Below, one piece after another: positions 24,598-32,813 of a stretch of 39,231 nt of DNA. The position numbers and the translations under genes are program-made. Position 1 is the first letter of the stretch; each line of letters begins with the position of its first letter. Origin of the DNA: Mycobacterium palustre. GTDB lineage: Bacteria > Actinomycetota > Actinomycetes > Mycobacteriales > Mycobacteriaceae. Where the stretch lies: contig NZ_LQPJ01000114.1 in NCBI RefSeq assembly GCF_002101785.1, forward strand, positions 1 through 39,231. Reading direction: 5' to 3'. Below the pieces are notes generated by a model, which saw only the letters and a program-made list of their open reading frames with translations, did no database searches and was not told the DNA's origin.

Positions 24598-25629
24598 CTA
24601 ACGCAACGGCGCGAAGGCGAATTCGCGAATGCCCTCGCTCGGGTCGATGACCGCGCGGAAACCCAGCTCGCGGGCGGCGCGGCTCGGGTCGGCGACGATG
24701 TGGCGCACGTCGCCGCTGCGGTACTGGCCGGTGACCACCGGGGAAACGGAGTCCCCGCGCGCGTCGCACAGGGCGTTGGCCACCTCCAGGATCGAGATCG
24801 GCCGCCCGGAGCAGACGTTGAACGCCGCGAAGCCTTGGGTCGCGAACGATATCGCCGCCAGGTTGGCGGCGGCGACGTCGTCGACGTGGACGAAGTCGCG
24901 CATCTGGCCGCCGTCCTCGAAAACCCTTGGCGGCTCGCCCCTTTCGAGCGCCGAGCGGAAAATCGCCGCCACCCCGGAATACGGGGTGTCGCGGGGCATG
25001 CCGGGACCGTAGACGTTGTGGTAGCGCAGCGCCACCACCGCGCCGCCCGTCGCCTCCGACCACGCCAGCGCGTAATGCTCCTGCGCGGTCTTGCTGGCCG
25101 CGTACAGGCTGCGGGGGCGCAGCGCGGCGTCCTCGCCGACCAGCCGCCAGGCCACGTCGAGACCACAGGCGGGACAACGGTTTTCGAAGATTTTGGCGTC
25201 GAGGTCGGCGCGCCGGCGCGGCGGCGGGTCGACGAGCCCGTGGTCGGGGCAGGCGTAGTGGCCCTGGCCGTAGACCACCATCGACGAGGCCAGCACCAGG
25301 CGGCGCACCCCGGCGGCGAACATCTGCGCCAGCAGCACCGTCGTCCCGAAGTCGTTGTGGCCGCCGTAGGCGGGCGCGTCGGCGGCGTCCACGCCCGCGC
25401 CCACCATCGCCGCCTGGTGACACACCACGTCCACGCCGTTCAGCAGCGGCGCCAGCGCCGCACCGTCGCGGATGTCGACGCGGTGACATCCCTGTGGGAG
25501 CACCGGATTCGGGCCGTGCGCGGCGGGCAGCAGCGCGTCGACCGCGACCACGTCGTGACCGGCCGCGCGCAGCGCCGCGTCCACCCGTGACCCGATGAAG
25601 CCGGCGGCGCCGGTCAGCAGCACCCTCAT
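24598..25629 (-). CDS. galE3: NAD-dependent sugar epimerase/dehydratase (GalE-like, Rv0536)
   Basis: This 343-residue extended SDR has the NAD motif VLLTGAAGFIGSRV at residues 3-16, the catalytic Ser in VLASSMVVYGQG, and the catalytic Tyr/Lys in LYAASKTAQE. An insertion after VVYG carries YACPDHG and ENRCPACGLD, whose four Cys/His positions could bind zinc. ATG 25629 overlaps the mtnP TGA as ATGA. The sugar nucleotide is not known; GalE naming in M. tuberculosis is by homology only. Together with the two glycosyltransferases nearby it suggests envelope glycan work. Confidence 0.85.
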   Translation of the reverse strand: MRVLLTGAAGFIGSRVDAALRAAGHDVVAVDALLPAAHGPNPVLPQGCHRVDIRDGAALAPLLNGVDVVCHQAAMVGAGVDAADAPAYGGHNDFGTTVLLAQMFAAGVRRLVLASSMVVYGQGHYACPDHGLVDPPPRRRADLDAKIFENRCPACGLDVAWRLVGEDAALRPRSLYAASKTAQEHYALAWSEATGGAVVALRYHNVYGPGMPRDTPYSGVAAIFRSALERGEPPRVFEDGGQMRDFVHVDDVAAANLAAISFATQGFAAFNVCSGRPISILEVANALCDARGDSVSPVVTGQYRSGDVRHIVADPSRAARELGFRAVIDPSEGIREFAFAPLR

Positions 25630-26420
25630 GGCAGCCGCACCGGCAGGGTGACCCCGGCGTGCGGCTGGCAGTGCGTGCACGCGTTCTCGGCGGGGGCCCG
25701 GCCGATCGCCGCGCGCACCAGCTCTTTGAACGGCTCGATGTTCTTCTCGAATTCGGCGAACACCTCGACCGCCTTGACGCCCTCGCCGGCCCGCACCCCG
25801 GCATCCAGGTCGGTCACCAAAGCGATTGCGGCATAGCACATCTCGAGCTCGCGGGCGAGCACCGCCTCCGGGTAGCCGGTCATGTTGACCAGCCCGAACC
25901 CCGCGGCGGCGAACCAGCGGCTCTCGGCGCGGGTGGAAAAGCGCGGCCCCTGGATCACCACCATGGTGGCGCCGTCGACGACGCCGGGCAGGCCGGTGGC
26001 CGCGGCGCGCAGGGCCGGGCAGTACGGATCGGCGAAGTCGACGTGGATGCCGCCGGAGTCGAAGTAGGTGTCCGCGCGGCCTGTGGTGCGGTCGACCAGT
26101 TGGTCGGGCACCACGACGGCGCCGGGCCCGTTGGCGGGGTTCAGGCTGCCGACGGCGCAGGGCGCGAAGACCCGCCGCACGCCGAGCTTGCGCAGCGCCC
26201 ACATGTTGGCCCGGTACGGCACGGTGTGCGCCGAGAACTGGTGACGCGCGCCGTGGCGGGGCAGGAAGGCGACCTCGCGGTCGGCGACGACGCCCACCGT
26301 GACCGGCGCGCTGGGCGGCCCGTATGGGGTGTCCACGTCGATGGTGCGGGTGTCGGACTCGAAGAACGTGTAAAAGCCGCTGCCGCCGATGACTCCAAGC
26401 ACCCGCCCATTGTGGTGCAT
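25626..26420 (-). CDS. mtnP: S-methyl-5'-thioadenosine phosphorylase MtnP
   Basis: It cleaves methylthioadenosine with phosphate to adenine and methylthioribose-1-phosphate, recycling the by-product of polyamine synthesis. The 264-residue length equals Rv0535. Motifs are [12 protein letters not shown] at the N terminus, [24 protein letters not shown], and [14 protein letters not shown] with the purine-binding Met and Glu region. The C terminus has a CTHC pair typical of mycobacterial forms. It starts at ATG 26420, only 16 bp from the divergent menA start. It is the first gene of a coupled pair with galE3. Confidence 0.93.
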   Translation of the reverse strand: MHHNGRVLGVIGGSGFYTFFESDTRTIDVDTPYGPPSAPVTVGVVADREVAFLPRHGARHQFSAHTVPYRANMWALRKLGVRRVFAPCAVGSLNPANGPGAVVVPDQLVDRTTGRADTYFDSGGIHVDFADPYCPALRAAATGLPGVVDGATMVVIQGPRFSTRAESRWFAAAGFGLVNMTGYPEAVLARELEMCYAAIALVTDLDAGVRAGEGVKAVEVFAEFEKNIEPFKELVRAAIGRAPAENACTHCQPHAGVTLPVRLP

Positions 26421-26435
26421 AGGGCAGGATGCCCT
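26421..26435. promoter_or_regulatory. Palindrome between mtnP and menA starts
   Basis: AGGGCA-GGA-TGCCCT is a perfect 6+3+6 inverted repeat filling almost the whole 16-bp gap between the divergent start codons. It could be an operator acting on both transcripts or an RNA hairpin just before the menA start codon. Neither use is proven. Confidence 0.4.
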
Positions 26436-26436
26436 G

Positions 26437-27318
26437 GTGGCCAGTTTCGCGCAGTGGGTCTCGGGGGCGCGGCCCCGGACGCTTCCCAACGCGGTGGCGC
26501 CGGTGGTCGCCGGCACCGGCGCGGCGGCGTGGCTGCACGCCGCGGTGTGGTGGAAGGCGCTGCTGGCGCTGGTCGTCGCGCTGGCGTTCGTGGTCGGCGT
26601 CAACTACGCCAACGACTACTCCGACGGCATCCGCGGCACCGACGACGAGCGTGCCGGGCCGGTGCGGCTGGTGGGGGCGCGGCTCGCGACGCCGCGCGCG
26701 GTGTTGACCGCGGCAATGACGAGCCTGTCGGTGGGCGCGGCGGCCGGGGTGGCGCTGGCGCTGCTGAGCGAGCCGTGGCTGATCGCGGTCGGGGCGGCCT
26801 GCATCGCCGGGGCGTGGCTGTACACCGGCGGGTCGAAGCCCTACGGCTATGCCGGTCTCGGCGAGGTGGCGGTATTCGTGTTTTTCGGCCTCACCGCCGT
26901 GCTCGGCACCCAGTACACCCAGGCGCTGCGGGTGGACTGGGTGGGGCTGGTGCTGGCGGTGGCGATCGGCGCGCTGTCGTCGTCGGTGCTGGTCGCCAAC
27001 AACCTGCGCGACATCCCCACCGACGCCGTGTCCGGCAAGATCACGCTGGCGGTGCGGCTTGGCGATGCCCGCACCCGGGTGCTCTACCAGGCGCTGCTGG
27101 CCACCGCCGGCGTCCTGACCCTCGGGCTGACCGCGGCGACGCCGTGGTGCGCGATGGGGTTGGTGGGCACACCGCTGGCCGTGCGCGCCGCGGGCCCGGT
27201 GCGCTCCGGGCGCCGCGGGCCGGAACTGATCCCGGTGCTGCGCGACACCGGGCTGGCGATGGTGGTGTGGGCGGTCGCGGTGGCGGCGGCGCTGGCGCTC
27301 GCCGGGCCTGGGCGTTGA
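26437..27318 (+). CDS. menA: 1,4-Dihydroxy-2-naphthoate prenyltransferase MenA
   Basis: This UbiA-superfamily membrane enzyme attaches the polyprenyl chain to DHNA, giving demethylmenaquinone for MenG. The 293-residue product has about nine membrane helices. The first aspartate motif is [15 protein letters not shown] (NDxxD) and the second is NNLRDIPTD; both bind Mg-diphosphate. [19 protein letters not shown] is the conserved UbiA/MenA loop. GTG 26437 ([19 protein letters not shown]) agrees with the M. tuberculosis N terminus. The stop codon lies inside the first unit of a tandem repeat array. Confidence 0.95.
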   Translation: MASFAQWVSGARPRTLPNAVAPVVAGTGAAAWLHAAVWWKALLALVVALAFVVGVNYANDYSDGIRGTDDERAGPVRLVGARLATPRAVLTAAMTSLSVGAAAGVALALLSEPWLIAVGAACIAGAWLYTGGSKPYGYAGLGEVAVFVFFGLTAVLGTQYTQALRVDWVGLVLAVAIGALSSSVLVANNLRDIPTDAVSGKITLAVRLGDARTRVLYQALLATAGVLTLGLTAATPWCAMGLVGTPLAVRAAGPVRSGRRGPELIPVLRDTGLAMVVWAVAVAAALALAGPGR

Positions 27319-27397
27319 GTGCGGCCTGGGCGTTGAGAGTGCGGTCAGGGCGTTGAGTGTGCGCTCAGGGCTTTGAGCGTGCGGCCTGGGCGTCGCC
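27307..27397 (+). repeat. Tandem repeat array A after menA
   Basis: Four units of 18, 20, 20 and 20 bp (CCTGGGCGTTGAGTGCGG, then variants beginning CCTGGG or TCAGGG) occupy 27307-27384, followed by a partial fifth. The menA TGA lies in the first unit. The unit core GGCGTTGAGTGTGC resembles the reverse complement of array B. The variable units suggest a possible length-polymorphic locus. Confidence 0.8.
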
Positions 27398-27438
27398 GCC
27401 CAGCGTGTCGCCGCCGTGGGTACACACGCAACGCCCAC

Positions 27439-27498
27439 GATGCACACTCGCCGCCGTAGATGCACACTCGCCGCCGTAGATGCACACTCGCCGCCGTA
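27439..27498 (+). repeat. Tandem repeat array B, three exact 20-bp units
   Basis: GATGCACACTCGCCGCCGTA occurs three times without change at 27439-27458, 27459-27478 and 27479-27498, followed by a degenerate fourth (AATGCACGCGGCG). Its reverse complement resembles array A, so A and B could pair as a long imperfect stem between the convergent menA and DUF4229 genes, perhaps acting as a transcription barrier. Confidence 0.88.
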
Positions 27499-27516
27499 AA
27501 TGCACGCGGCGCGAAG

Positions 27517-27879
27517 CTAAGCGCCGGATTGCCCCGGCTCCTCGCCGGGCACCGCCTCGCCGCGCAGCCGGGCCCGCAGCTGCTCGCGTTCGCGGCGCCG
27601 GCGTTCCCCGGCGACCGCCAGCGAGGCGGTAGCCCGCCGGCGCAGCGGGCCGAACATCCAGATGCCCAGCGGCATGCCGATGATCAGCGCGAACAGCACG
27701 GCGACGACGGCGGGGAACTCGGTGACGCCCAACAGCCGGGCGACGCCGTAGATCACCCCGCTGAGCACCGCCACCAGCAGCAGACGCGCCGCGGCATACG
27801 CCAAAACGTCGATGACCACGCGGTTTCCGGAGCGATCCGCCCTGCCCCGGGCGACATTGTCGCTAGCGCCTTCTGACAC
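27517..27879 (-). CDS. DUF4229-type small membrane protein (Rv0531-like)
   Basis: This 120-residue protein has two adjacent predicted membrane helices, about residues 26-47 (LAYAAARLLLVAVLSGVIYG) and 54-76, and a basic coiled tail ERRRREREQLRARLRGEA. It is of the DUF4229 type and corresponds by order to Rv0531. It starts at GTG 27879. The upstream 45 bp separate it from a divergent small gene. Function unknown. Confidence 0.78.
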   Translation of the reverse strand: MSEGASDNVARGRADRSGNRVVIDVLAYAAARLLLVAVLSGVIYGVARLLGVTEFPAVVAVLFALIIGMPLGIWMFGPLRRRATASLAVAGERRRREREQLRARLRGEAVPGEEPGQSGA

Positions 27880-27900
27880 AACCCGAGCCTACGGCGCGCG

Positions 27901-27920
27901 TATATTCGTCCAAGGAGGTG
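27901..27920 (+). promoter_or_regulatory. -10 element and Shine-Dalgarno of the Rv0530A-like gene
   Basis: TATATT at 27901-27906 is a near-consensus -10 hexamer, and AAGGAGGTG at 27912-27920 is a full anti-16S match five bases before GTG 27925. Both are unusually strong for this GC-rich sequence. A start near 27913 would leave a very short leader, so the -10 may serve another start point. Confidence 0.5.
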
Positions 27921-27924
27921 TTGA

Positions 27925-28083
27925 GTGCTCTACCTGCTGCTCGTCCTAGTTCTGGGGACGCTGATCTACGTTGGCTGGCGCGCGGCGCGGTCACAAGTCC
28001 ACCGGCCCACGACTCGGGTGATCGGTCCCGATGACGATCCGGAGTTCTTGCGGCGGTTAGGTCACGGGGACAAACCGCTCTAG
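27925..28083 (+). CDS. 52-residue single-helix membrane protein (Rv0530A-like)
   Basis: GTG 27925 to TAG 28083 encodes 52 residues: a membrane helix VLYLLLVLVLGTLIYVGW, then RAARSQVHRPTTRVIGPDDD and PEFLRRLGHGDKPL. The consensus Shine-Dalgarno sequence AAGGAGGTG makes it a convincing gene despite its size. By position it matches the small M. tuberculosis gene Rv0530A. It converges on the ATPase gene 17 bp further on. Function unknown. Confidence 0.78.
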   Translation: MLYLLLVLVLGTLIYVGWRAARSQVHRPTTRVIGPDDDPEFLRRLGHGDKPL

Positions 28084-28100
28084 GACCCTCCAAGGTTCCT

Positions 28101-29375
28101 CTAAACCACGCCCGGATTGCGCTGATCGCCCGGGAATCCGTCGGCCACGACGGCCGCCAGCTCGGTCAGCGCCTCGCGGGTGGGCCGCTTCAGCCGATCG
28201 AGATCGATCTCGGCGCCCTCCTCGAGATGGGGGTCGAACGGGATCAGCCGCACCGCTCGGCAGCGACGCGAGAAGTGATCGATCACCTTGTTCATGTCGA
28301 CCTTGCCGGTCCGCGAGCGCACCGCGTTGATCACCGCAACCGAGTTGCGGACCAGGTCCTCGTGGCCGTGGGCGTCCAGCCAGTCCAGCGTCTGGGACGC
28401 GCTGCGCGCGCCGTCGATCGACGCCGAGCTGATCACGACCAGAAGGTCGGCCTTCTGTAGCACCGACGACATCACCGAATGCAGCAACCCGGGGCCGCAG
28501 TCGGTGAGCACCAGGCCGTAGAACCGCTCCAGGACCTCCAGGGTGCGGGCGTAGTCGTCGGCGCTGAACGGCTCCGAGGAGGCCGGGTCGTTCTCCGACG
28601 CCAGCACCTCCAGCCCGCTCGGGCCCTTGGAGGTGTAGCGGCGGACGTCGCTGTAGCGCTCGATGGCGCCGGCGTCGTGCAGCAGCTGACGCACGGTCGC
28701 CGACGTTTCCAGCGGGATCTTCTGGCTCAGGGTGCCGCGGTCGGGGTTGGCGTCGACGGCGACCACCCGGTCGCCGCGGATGGACGCGAACGTGGAGCCC
28801 AGCGTCGCGGTGACGGTGGTCTTGCCGACCCCGCCCTTCAGCGACAGCAGCGCGATCCGGTAGCAGCCGCGCAGCGGCCGGTTGACCTGGGCGACGAGGT
28901 TGTTGTGGTGGGCGGCCCGCGGGCTCTCCCCGAGGTTGATCAGGTGCCCGGACACCTCGTAGAGCCAGCGGCGCCAGCCCTCCGATGGCGGCGGCTTGAC
29001 CGGCCGCAACAGCATGCCGGTGGACAGCTCCGGGTAGGGCGTGTGCGGCACCGGCTCCGGGCGGTACGGCGCCGGTGCCGGGGCGGGCGGTGCTTCGGCC
29101 GGGCCGTTGTAGTAGGCCCCGAATGCCGTCGGGTCGACCCGCGGGATGCCGGTCACCGGCGTGGGATCCCAGGGAGGCATCCCGGCGGGCCGCGGCCCGG
29201 CGGGCGGCGGCGAGGGTCGCCGCTCGGTGCGGAACCCGGCGAAGGCCCGGGTGGGGGCCTCCGGGCTCGGCTCGGGTTTCGGCTCGGGCTGCGGCTCGGC
29301 GGGGGCCTGCTGCGGCGGCAGCTGCGCGGTCTGCTGGTCCGGCGCCCCCACGCCGCTGGTTGGATGCTCGGACAC
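28101..29375 (-). CDS. MinD/ParA-type ATPase with proline-rich N terminus (EspI-like, Rv0530)
   Basis: This 424-residue protein has a disordered Pro/Glu-rich N terminus (about residues 1-130) and a C-terminal P-loop ATPase of the SIMIBI class. The deviant Walker A is LLSLKGGVGKTTVTATLG, the switch/Walker B region is VVAVDANPDRGTLS and VLTDCGPGLL. Layout resembles EspI of ESX-1 loci, but no ESX gene lies nearby. GTG 29375 is favoured over GTG 29381, because AGGGGGAG then lies at a normal six-base spacing instead of touching the start codon. Role is unknown; membrane or pole positioning is a family-based guess. Confidence 0.85.
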   Translation of the reverse strand: MSEHPTSGVGAPDQQTAQLPPQQAPAEPQPEPKPEPSPEAPTRAFAGFRTERRPSPPPAGPRPAGMPPWDPTPVTGIPRVDPTAFGAYYNGPAEAPPAPAPAPYRPEPVPHTPYPELSTGMLLRPVKPPPSEGWRRWLYEVSGHLINLGESPRAAHHNNLVAQVNRPLRGCYRIALLSLKGGVGKTTVTATLGSTFASIRGDRVVAVDANPDRGTLSQKIPLETSATVRQLLHDAGAIERYSDVRRYTSKGPSGLEVLASENDPASSEPFSADDYARTLEVLERFYGLVLTDCGPGLLHSVMSSVLQKADLLVVISSASIDGARSASQTLDWLDAHGHEDLVRNSVAVINAVRSRTGKVDMNKVIDHFSRRCRAVRLIPFDPHLEEGAEIDLDRLKRPTREALTELAAVVADGFPGDQRNPGVV

Positions 29376-29419
29376 GTGCACTCCCCCTTGCGTGTGTTAC
29401 TTGGGTCGGTTGCTGGTTG

Positions 29420-30397
29420 TCATCCCACGCCCGCATACGAATGCAGGCCCACGGTGACCAGGTTAACGAAGAACAAGTTGAAGACCATGGCCACGAAGCC
29501 CGCGACGTTGATCCAGGCCGCCTTTTTGTCCCGCCAACCGGCCGTCGACCTGGCGTGCAGGTAGGCGGCGTAGATCACCCACGCCACGAAGGAAACCGTC
29601 TCCTTGGGGTCCCAGCCCCAATACCGGCCCCACGCCTCCTCGGCCCAGATGGCGCCGAAGATGACCCCGAAGCCGAACACCGGGAACGCGAAAATCGTGG
29701 TGCGGTAGGCGACGCGGTCCAGCGTCTGCGCGTCCGGGAACCGCCGGACGATCCGGGCCAGCGCGCCGTCGGCGTCCGGGTCGCCGAACCGCGACGTGCG
29801 CAGCAAAAACAGGATGCTCGCGATGCCGGCGACCATGAACACCCCGGAGCCCAGGCTGACCACCGACACGTGGATGGGCAGCCAGTAGGACTGCAGCGCC
29901 GGCATCACCGGCGCGGCGCTGGCGTAGAGCCAGCGCCCGGAGACGGTCAGCAGGATCAGCACCGGCACCAGCAGGAACACCCACAGCGGGCGGTATTGCG
30001 GGCGGCGCAGCACGACGGCGCCGGCGACCAGGCCGCACAGGCACGTCAGGTTGATGAACTCGTACATGTTGCCCCACGGCACCCGCACGGTCGCCAGCCC
30101 GCGCAGCACGATGCACGCCAGCAGCAGCCCGACGCCGAGGTAGGCCACGGCCAGCCCGGCCCGCCCGACGCGCTCGTCGAGCGGCCGCGCCGGGGCGTCC
30201 TCGACGATGCCGGGGACGGCGCTGTCGGCGGTCACCGAGCCGGCCAGCACCTTTTCACGGCGCTCGGCGCGGCGGCCGCCGACGTAGGCCAGCTCGAACG
30301 CCAGCAGCAGCAGGGCGACCACCAGGGCCACCACCGCCGAGGTGAACGCCCAGTCGGAATAGCGCGCCAACCCGATGTTAACGTGCAGGGTGTTCAT
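29420..30397 (-). CDS. ccsA: Cytochrome c maturation heme handling protein CcsA (CcsB in some schemes)
   Basis: This 325-residue polytopic membrane protein of System II exports heme and presents it for attachment to apocytochrome c. The heme-binding tryptophan-rich motif is EEAWGRYWGWDPKETVSF at about residues 244-261, and conserved His occur in WLPIHVSV and AAYLHARST. About eight membrane helices are visible. ATG 30397 overlaps the resB TGA as ATGA. It is the last gene of the six-gene run from hemL and corresponds to Rv0529. Confidence 0.93.
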   Translation of the reverse strand: MNTLHVNIGLARYSDWAFTSAVVALVVALLLLAFELAYVGGRRAERREKVLAGSVTADSAVPGIVEDAPARPLDERVGRAGLAVAYLGVGLLLACIVLRGLATVRVPWGNMYEFINLTCLCGLVAGAVVLRRPQYRPLWVFLLVPVLILLTVSGRWLYASAAPVMPALQSYWLPIHVSVVSLGSGVFMVAGIASILFLLRTSRFGDPDADGALARIVRRFPDAQTLDRVAYRTTIFAFPVFGFGVIFGAIWAEEAWGRYWGWDPKETVSFVAWVIYAAYLHARSTAGWRDKKAAWINVAGFVAMVFNLFFVNLVTVGLHSYAGVG

Positions 30398-32031
30398 TTG
30401 ACGTCCACCTGAGAACTCCTTTTGGACGCGGCGGGCTCGTCCAGACCCGCCAACAACCGTTCGGTCAACCGCTCGAACTCGTCACCCCACCCGGAGTTGT
30501 CGGTGCGCGCCAGGCCGCCCAGTTCGACGTTCACCGTACCGGCCGCCTCGTCGGCGGCCTCGGTCAGCCGAACCCACACCCGGCGGCGACGCACCAGCAG
30601 GGAGACCAGCAGCCCGGCCATCATCGTGATCGCGAAGACGAGCACCCAGGTCTGGCCGGGGTCGTGGGAGACCTGCAGGTTGACGAACGGCACCGCGCCG
30701 TCGAAGCGGATAGCGGTGCCCGCGGCCGGGCCCGCGTCGATGCGGACCTGCTGGCCGGCGCGCAGGTTGACGCGCTTCTCCTTGGTCAGCCGGCCCTGCT
30801 CGATCAGCCGCGGGTCCAACGTGAACAACGACTGGGGCCGCCCGTTGTCCAGGCCCGTGTCGCCGCGGTAGATGTCGACGGCCACCGCCGGCGCGTTGAG
30901 TGCCGGGAACCGCGACGACAACAGGGTGCCGTCGAGCTGTTCGGTCGGCGCCAGCAGGCCCTGGATGGCGATCTCGTGCTGGCGGCGCTCGGCCGGGCCG
31001 GGGTAGCTGCCGGCGGGCGGGTCGATGCGGGCCACGCCCGAGCTGAGCAGCGTCTGCGGGTTGTCGGGGCGCCATTGCACGGTCGACGTGCGGGTCTGCC
31101 CGTCGGGGAACGTCACGGTGAAGGTGGGCGCGTAGCCGTGGCCCTGCAAATAGACGCGGTCGCCGCCGACGCGCAGCGGGTGGTTGACCTCGAGCAGGTA
31201 GTGCCGCCAGGTGTTGGCCGCCAGGTCGCGGCCCGACTGGTAGTCGATGTCCGCGGCGAACGAGGTGGCCTGTCCCGACGGCAGGTAGTGCGCCTGGAAG
31301 TCGTTGACCCGCACGCAGATCGGGTGCAGCGAGGTGCCGTCGACGGTGTTGCCGGCGCGGAACGAGTCGAACGCCGCCGGCGACGCCGAGCAGAACCCGG
31401 GGCCGCCGTCGGCGATGACGATGACGTTGCCCTCGTAGCCGAACAGCTTGCCGACGGCCACCGCGACCAGCAGGCCCAGCAGCGAGAAGTGAAAGACGAT
31501 GTTGCCGAACTCGCGCAGGTAGCCCTTCTCGGCGGACACCTCGACGGTGCCGGCGCCGGCCGTGTCGGGGCGGCGGATGGCCGTGCGCCAGCCGCGCAGC
31601 CGGCTGGCGATGGTGTCGGCCAGCGCGTTCAGCTCGTCGGGGGCGGCGTTTAGGCGGGTGCCGGCGTGCTTGGGCAGCCGGGCCAGGTTGCGCGGGGCGG
31701 GCACCGGGGTGGCGCGCAGGCTGCGGGCGTGCTCGATCATCCGCGGGGTCAGGCAACCCACGAGCGACACGAACAGCAGCACGTAGATCGCGGTGAACCA
31801 GAAGCTGGAGAACACGTCGAAGGCCTGCAGACGATCCAGCCACGGCCCGATCACCCGGTGGGCCCTCAGGTAGTCGTCGACCTTGCCGGCGTTGAGGCTG
31901 CGCTGCGGCAGCAGCGCGCCGGGTATCGCGCCCAGCGCGAGCAAGAACAGCAGCACCAGCGCGGTGCCCATCGAGGTCAGCGCGCGCCAGGTGTTGCGGG
32001 CCTTGGCGGCGACGCCCGCGAGCGCGCTCAA
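30394..32031 (-). CDS. resB: ResB-family cytochrome c biogenesis protein
   Basis: This 545-residue partner of CcsA corresponds to Rv0528. There are three N-terminal membrane helices (first at STSMGTALVLLFLLALG-like, residues about 15-35), a large extracytoplasmic domain, and a last helix at VLVFAITMMAGLLVSLLV. A conserved His lies in NIVFHFSLLG. TTG 32031 overlaps the ccdA TGA as TTGA, which fixes the start; the open frame upstream is a ccdA shadow. ResB and CcsA form the cytochrome c synthase that ligates heme outside the membrane. Confidence 0.9.
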   Translation of the reverse strand: MSALAGVAAKARNTWRALTSMGTALVLLFLLALGAIPGALLPQRSLNAGKVDDYLRAHRVIGPWLDRLQAFDVFSSFWFTAIYVLLFVSLVGCLTPRMIEHARSLRATPVPAPRNLARLPKHAGTRLNAAPDELNALADTIASRLRGWRTAIRRPDTAGAGTVEVSAEKGYLREFGNIVFHFSLLGLLVAVAVGKLFGYEGNVIVIADGGPGFCSASPAAFDSFRAGNTVDGTSLHPICVRVNDFQAHYLPSGQATSFAADIDYQSGRDLAANTWRHYLLEVNHPLRVGGDRVYLQGHGYAPTFTVTFPDGQTRTSTVQWRPDNPQTLLSSGVARIDPPAGSYPGPAERRQHEIAIQGLLAPTEQLDGTLLSSRFPALNAPAVAVDIYRGDTGLDNGRPQSLFTLDPRLIEQGRLTKEKRVNLRAGQQVRIDAGPAAGTAIRFDGAVPFVNLQVSHDPGQTWVLVFAITMMAGLLVSLLVRRRRVWVRLTEAADEAAGTVNVELGGLARTDNSGWGDEFERLTERLLAGLDEPAASKRSSQVDVK

Positions 32032-32813
32032 ATCGGCAGCCTCACGTCGGAGACGAACGCGTCGCGCAGCCAGGAGATGAAGTCGTTCCACAGCCCGGTC
32101 ACCAGCAGGGCGCCGACCGCGATCAGCAGCGCACCGCCGAAGACCTGGATCGCGCGGGTGTGCCGCCGTAGCCACGCCAGGCCACCGACCGCGCCGGCCG
32201 AGCCGAACGCCAGCAGCACGAACGGGATCCCCAGGCCCAGGCAGTAGGCGACGACCAGCGCCACGCCGCGCGCGACGTTCGCGCCGTCGGTGGCCGAGGC
32301 CACGGTGATCACCCCGGTCAGCGTCGGCCCCAGGCAGGGCGTCCAGCCGAGGGCGAACACCGCGCCGAGCAGCGGCGCGCCCGCGACCGTCGTCACCTGC
32401 CGCGGGCTGAAACGCGCCTGGCGCTGCAGCGCGGGGATCAGGCCCACGAAGATTAGCCCCATCGCGATGGTCAGCACCCCGCCGACCCGTTGCAGCACAA
32501 GCTGATTGGTGATGAGCGTGGTGGTCATGCCCAGCACGGCGACCGTGCCGAGCACGAACACCGTCGTGAACCCGGCGACGAACAACGCCGCCGACCCGGC
32601 AACCCGCCAGCGCGCGGCCGGCGGGGCCTTGACCGCGCCGGAGCCGGGCTGCACTTCCTCCGAGACGCCCACCAAGGCCGCCAGGTAGGACAAATAGCCG
32701 GGCACCAGCGGCACCACGCACGGCGAGGCGAACGACACCAGGCCGGCCACCAGGCACACGCCGAGCGCCGCCAGCAGCGGGCCGGCGGCGGCGATCTGGG
32801 TGAAGCCCGTCAT
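32028..32813 (-). CDS. ccdA: CcdA-type thiol-disulfide membrane transporter
   Basis: This 261-residue protein has six membrane helices and carries electrons from cytoplasmic thioredoxin to the outside, keeping apocytochrome c cysteines reduced. The two redox Cys are in VSFASPCVVPLVPGYLSYL (helix 1) and LGWTPCLGPTLTGV (helix 4). ATG 32813 overlaps the thioredoxin-gene TGA as ATGA, fitting a donor-acceptor pair made in equal amounts. Corresponds to Rv0527. Confidence 0.93.
   Translation of the reverse strand: MTGFTQIAAAGPLLAALGVCLVAGLVSFASPCVVPLVPGYLSYLAALVGVSEEVQPGSGAVKAPPAARWRVAGSAALFVAGFTTVFVLGTVAVLGMTTTLITNQLVLQRVGGVLTIAMGLIFVGLIPALQRQARFSPRQVTTVAGAPLLGAVFALGWTPCLGPTLTGVITVASATDGANVARGVALVVAYCLGLGIPFVLLAFGSAGAVGGLAWLRRHTRAIQVFGGALLIAVGALLVTGLWNDFISWLRDAFVSDVRLPI

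Noticed and set aside
24598..27465. Apparent 955-residue minus-strand protein containing GalE
   Set aside because: Upstream codons are shadows of mtnP and menA; ATG 25629 with the mtnP overlap gives a normal 343-residue epimerase.
27439..27498. CRISPR array
   Set aside because: Units are directly adjacent 20-bp tandem copies with no spacers and no cas genes nearby.
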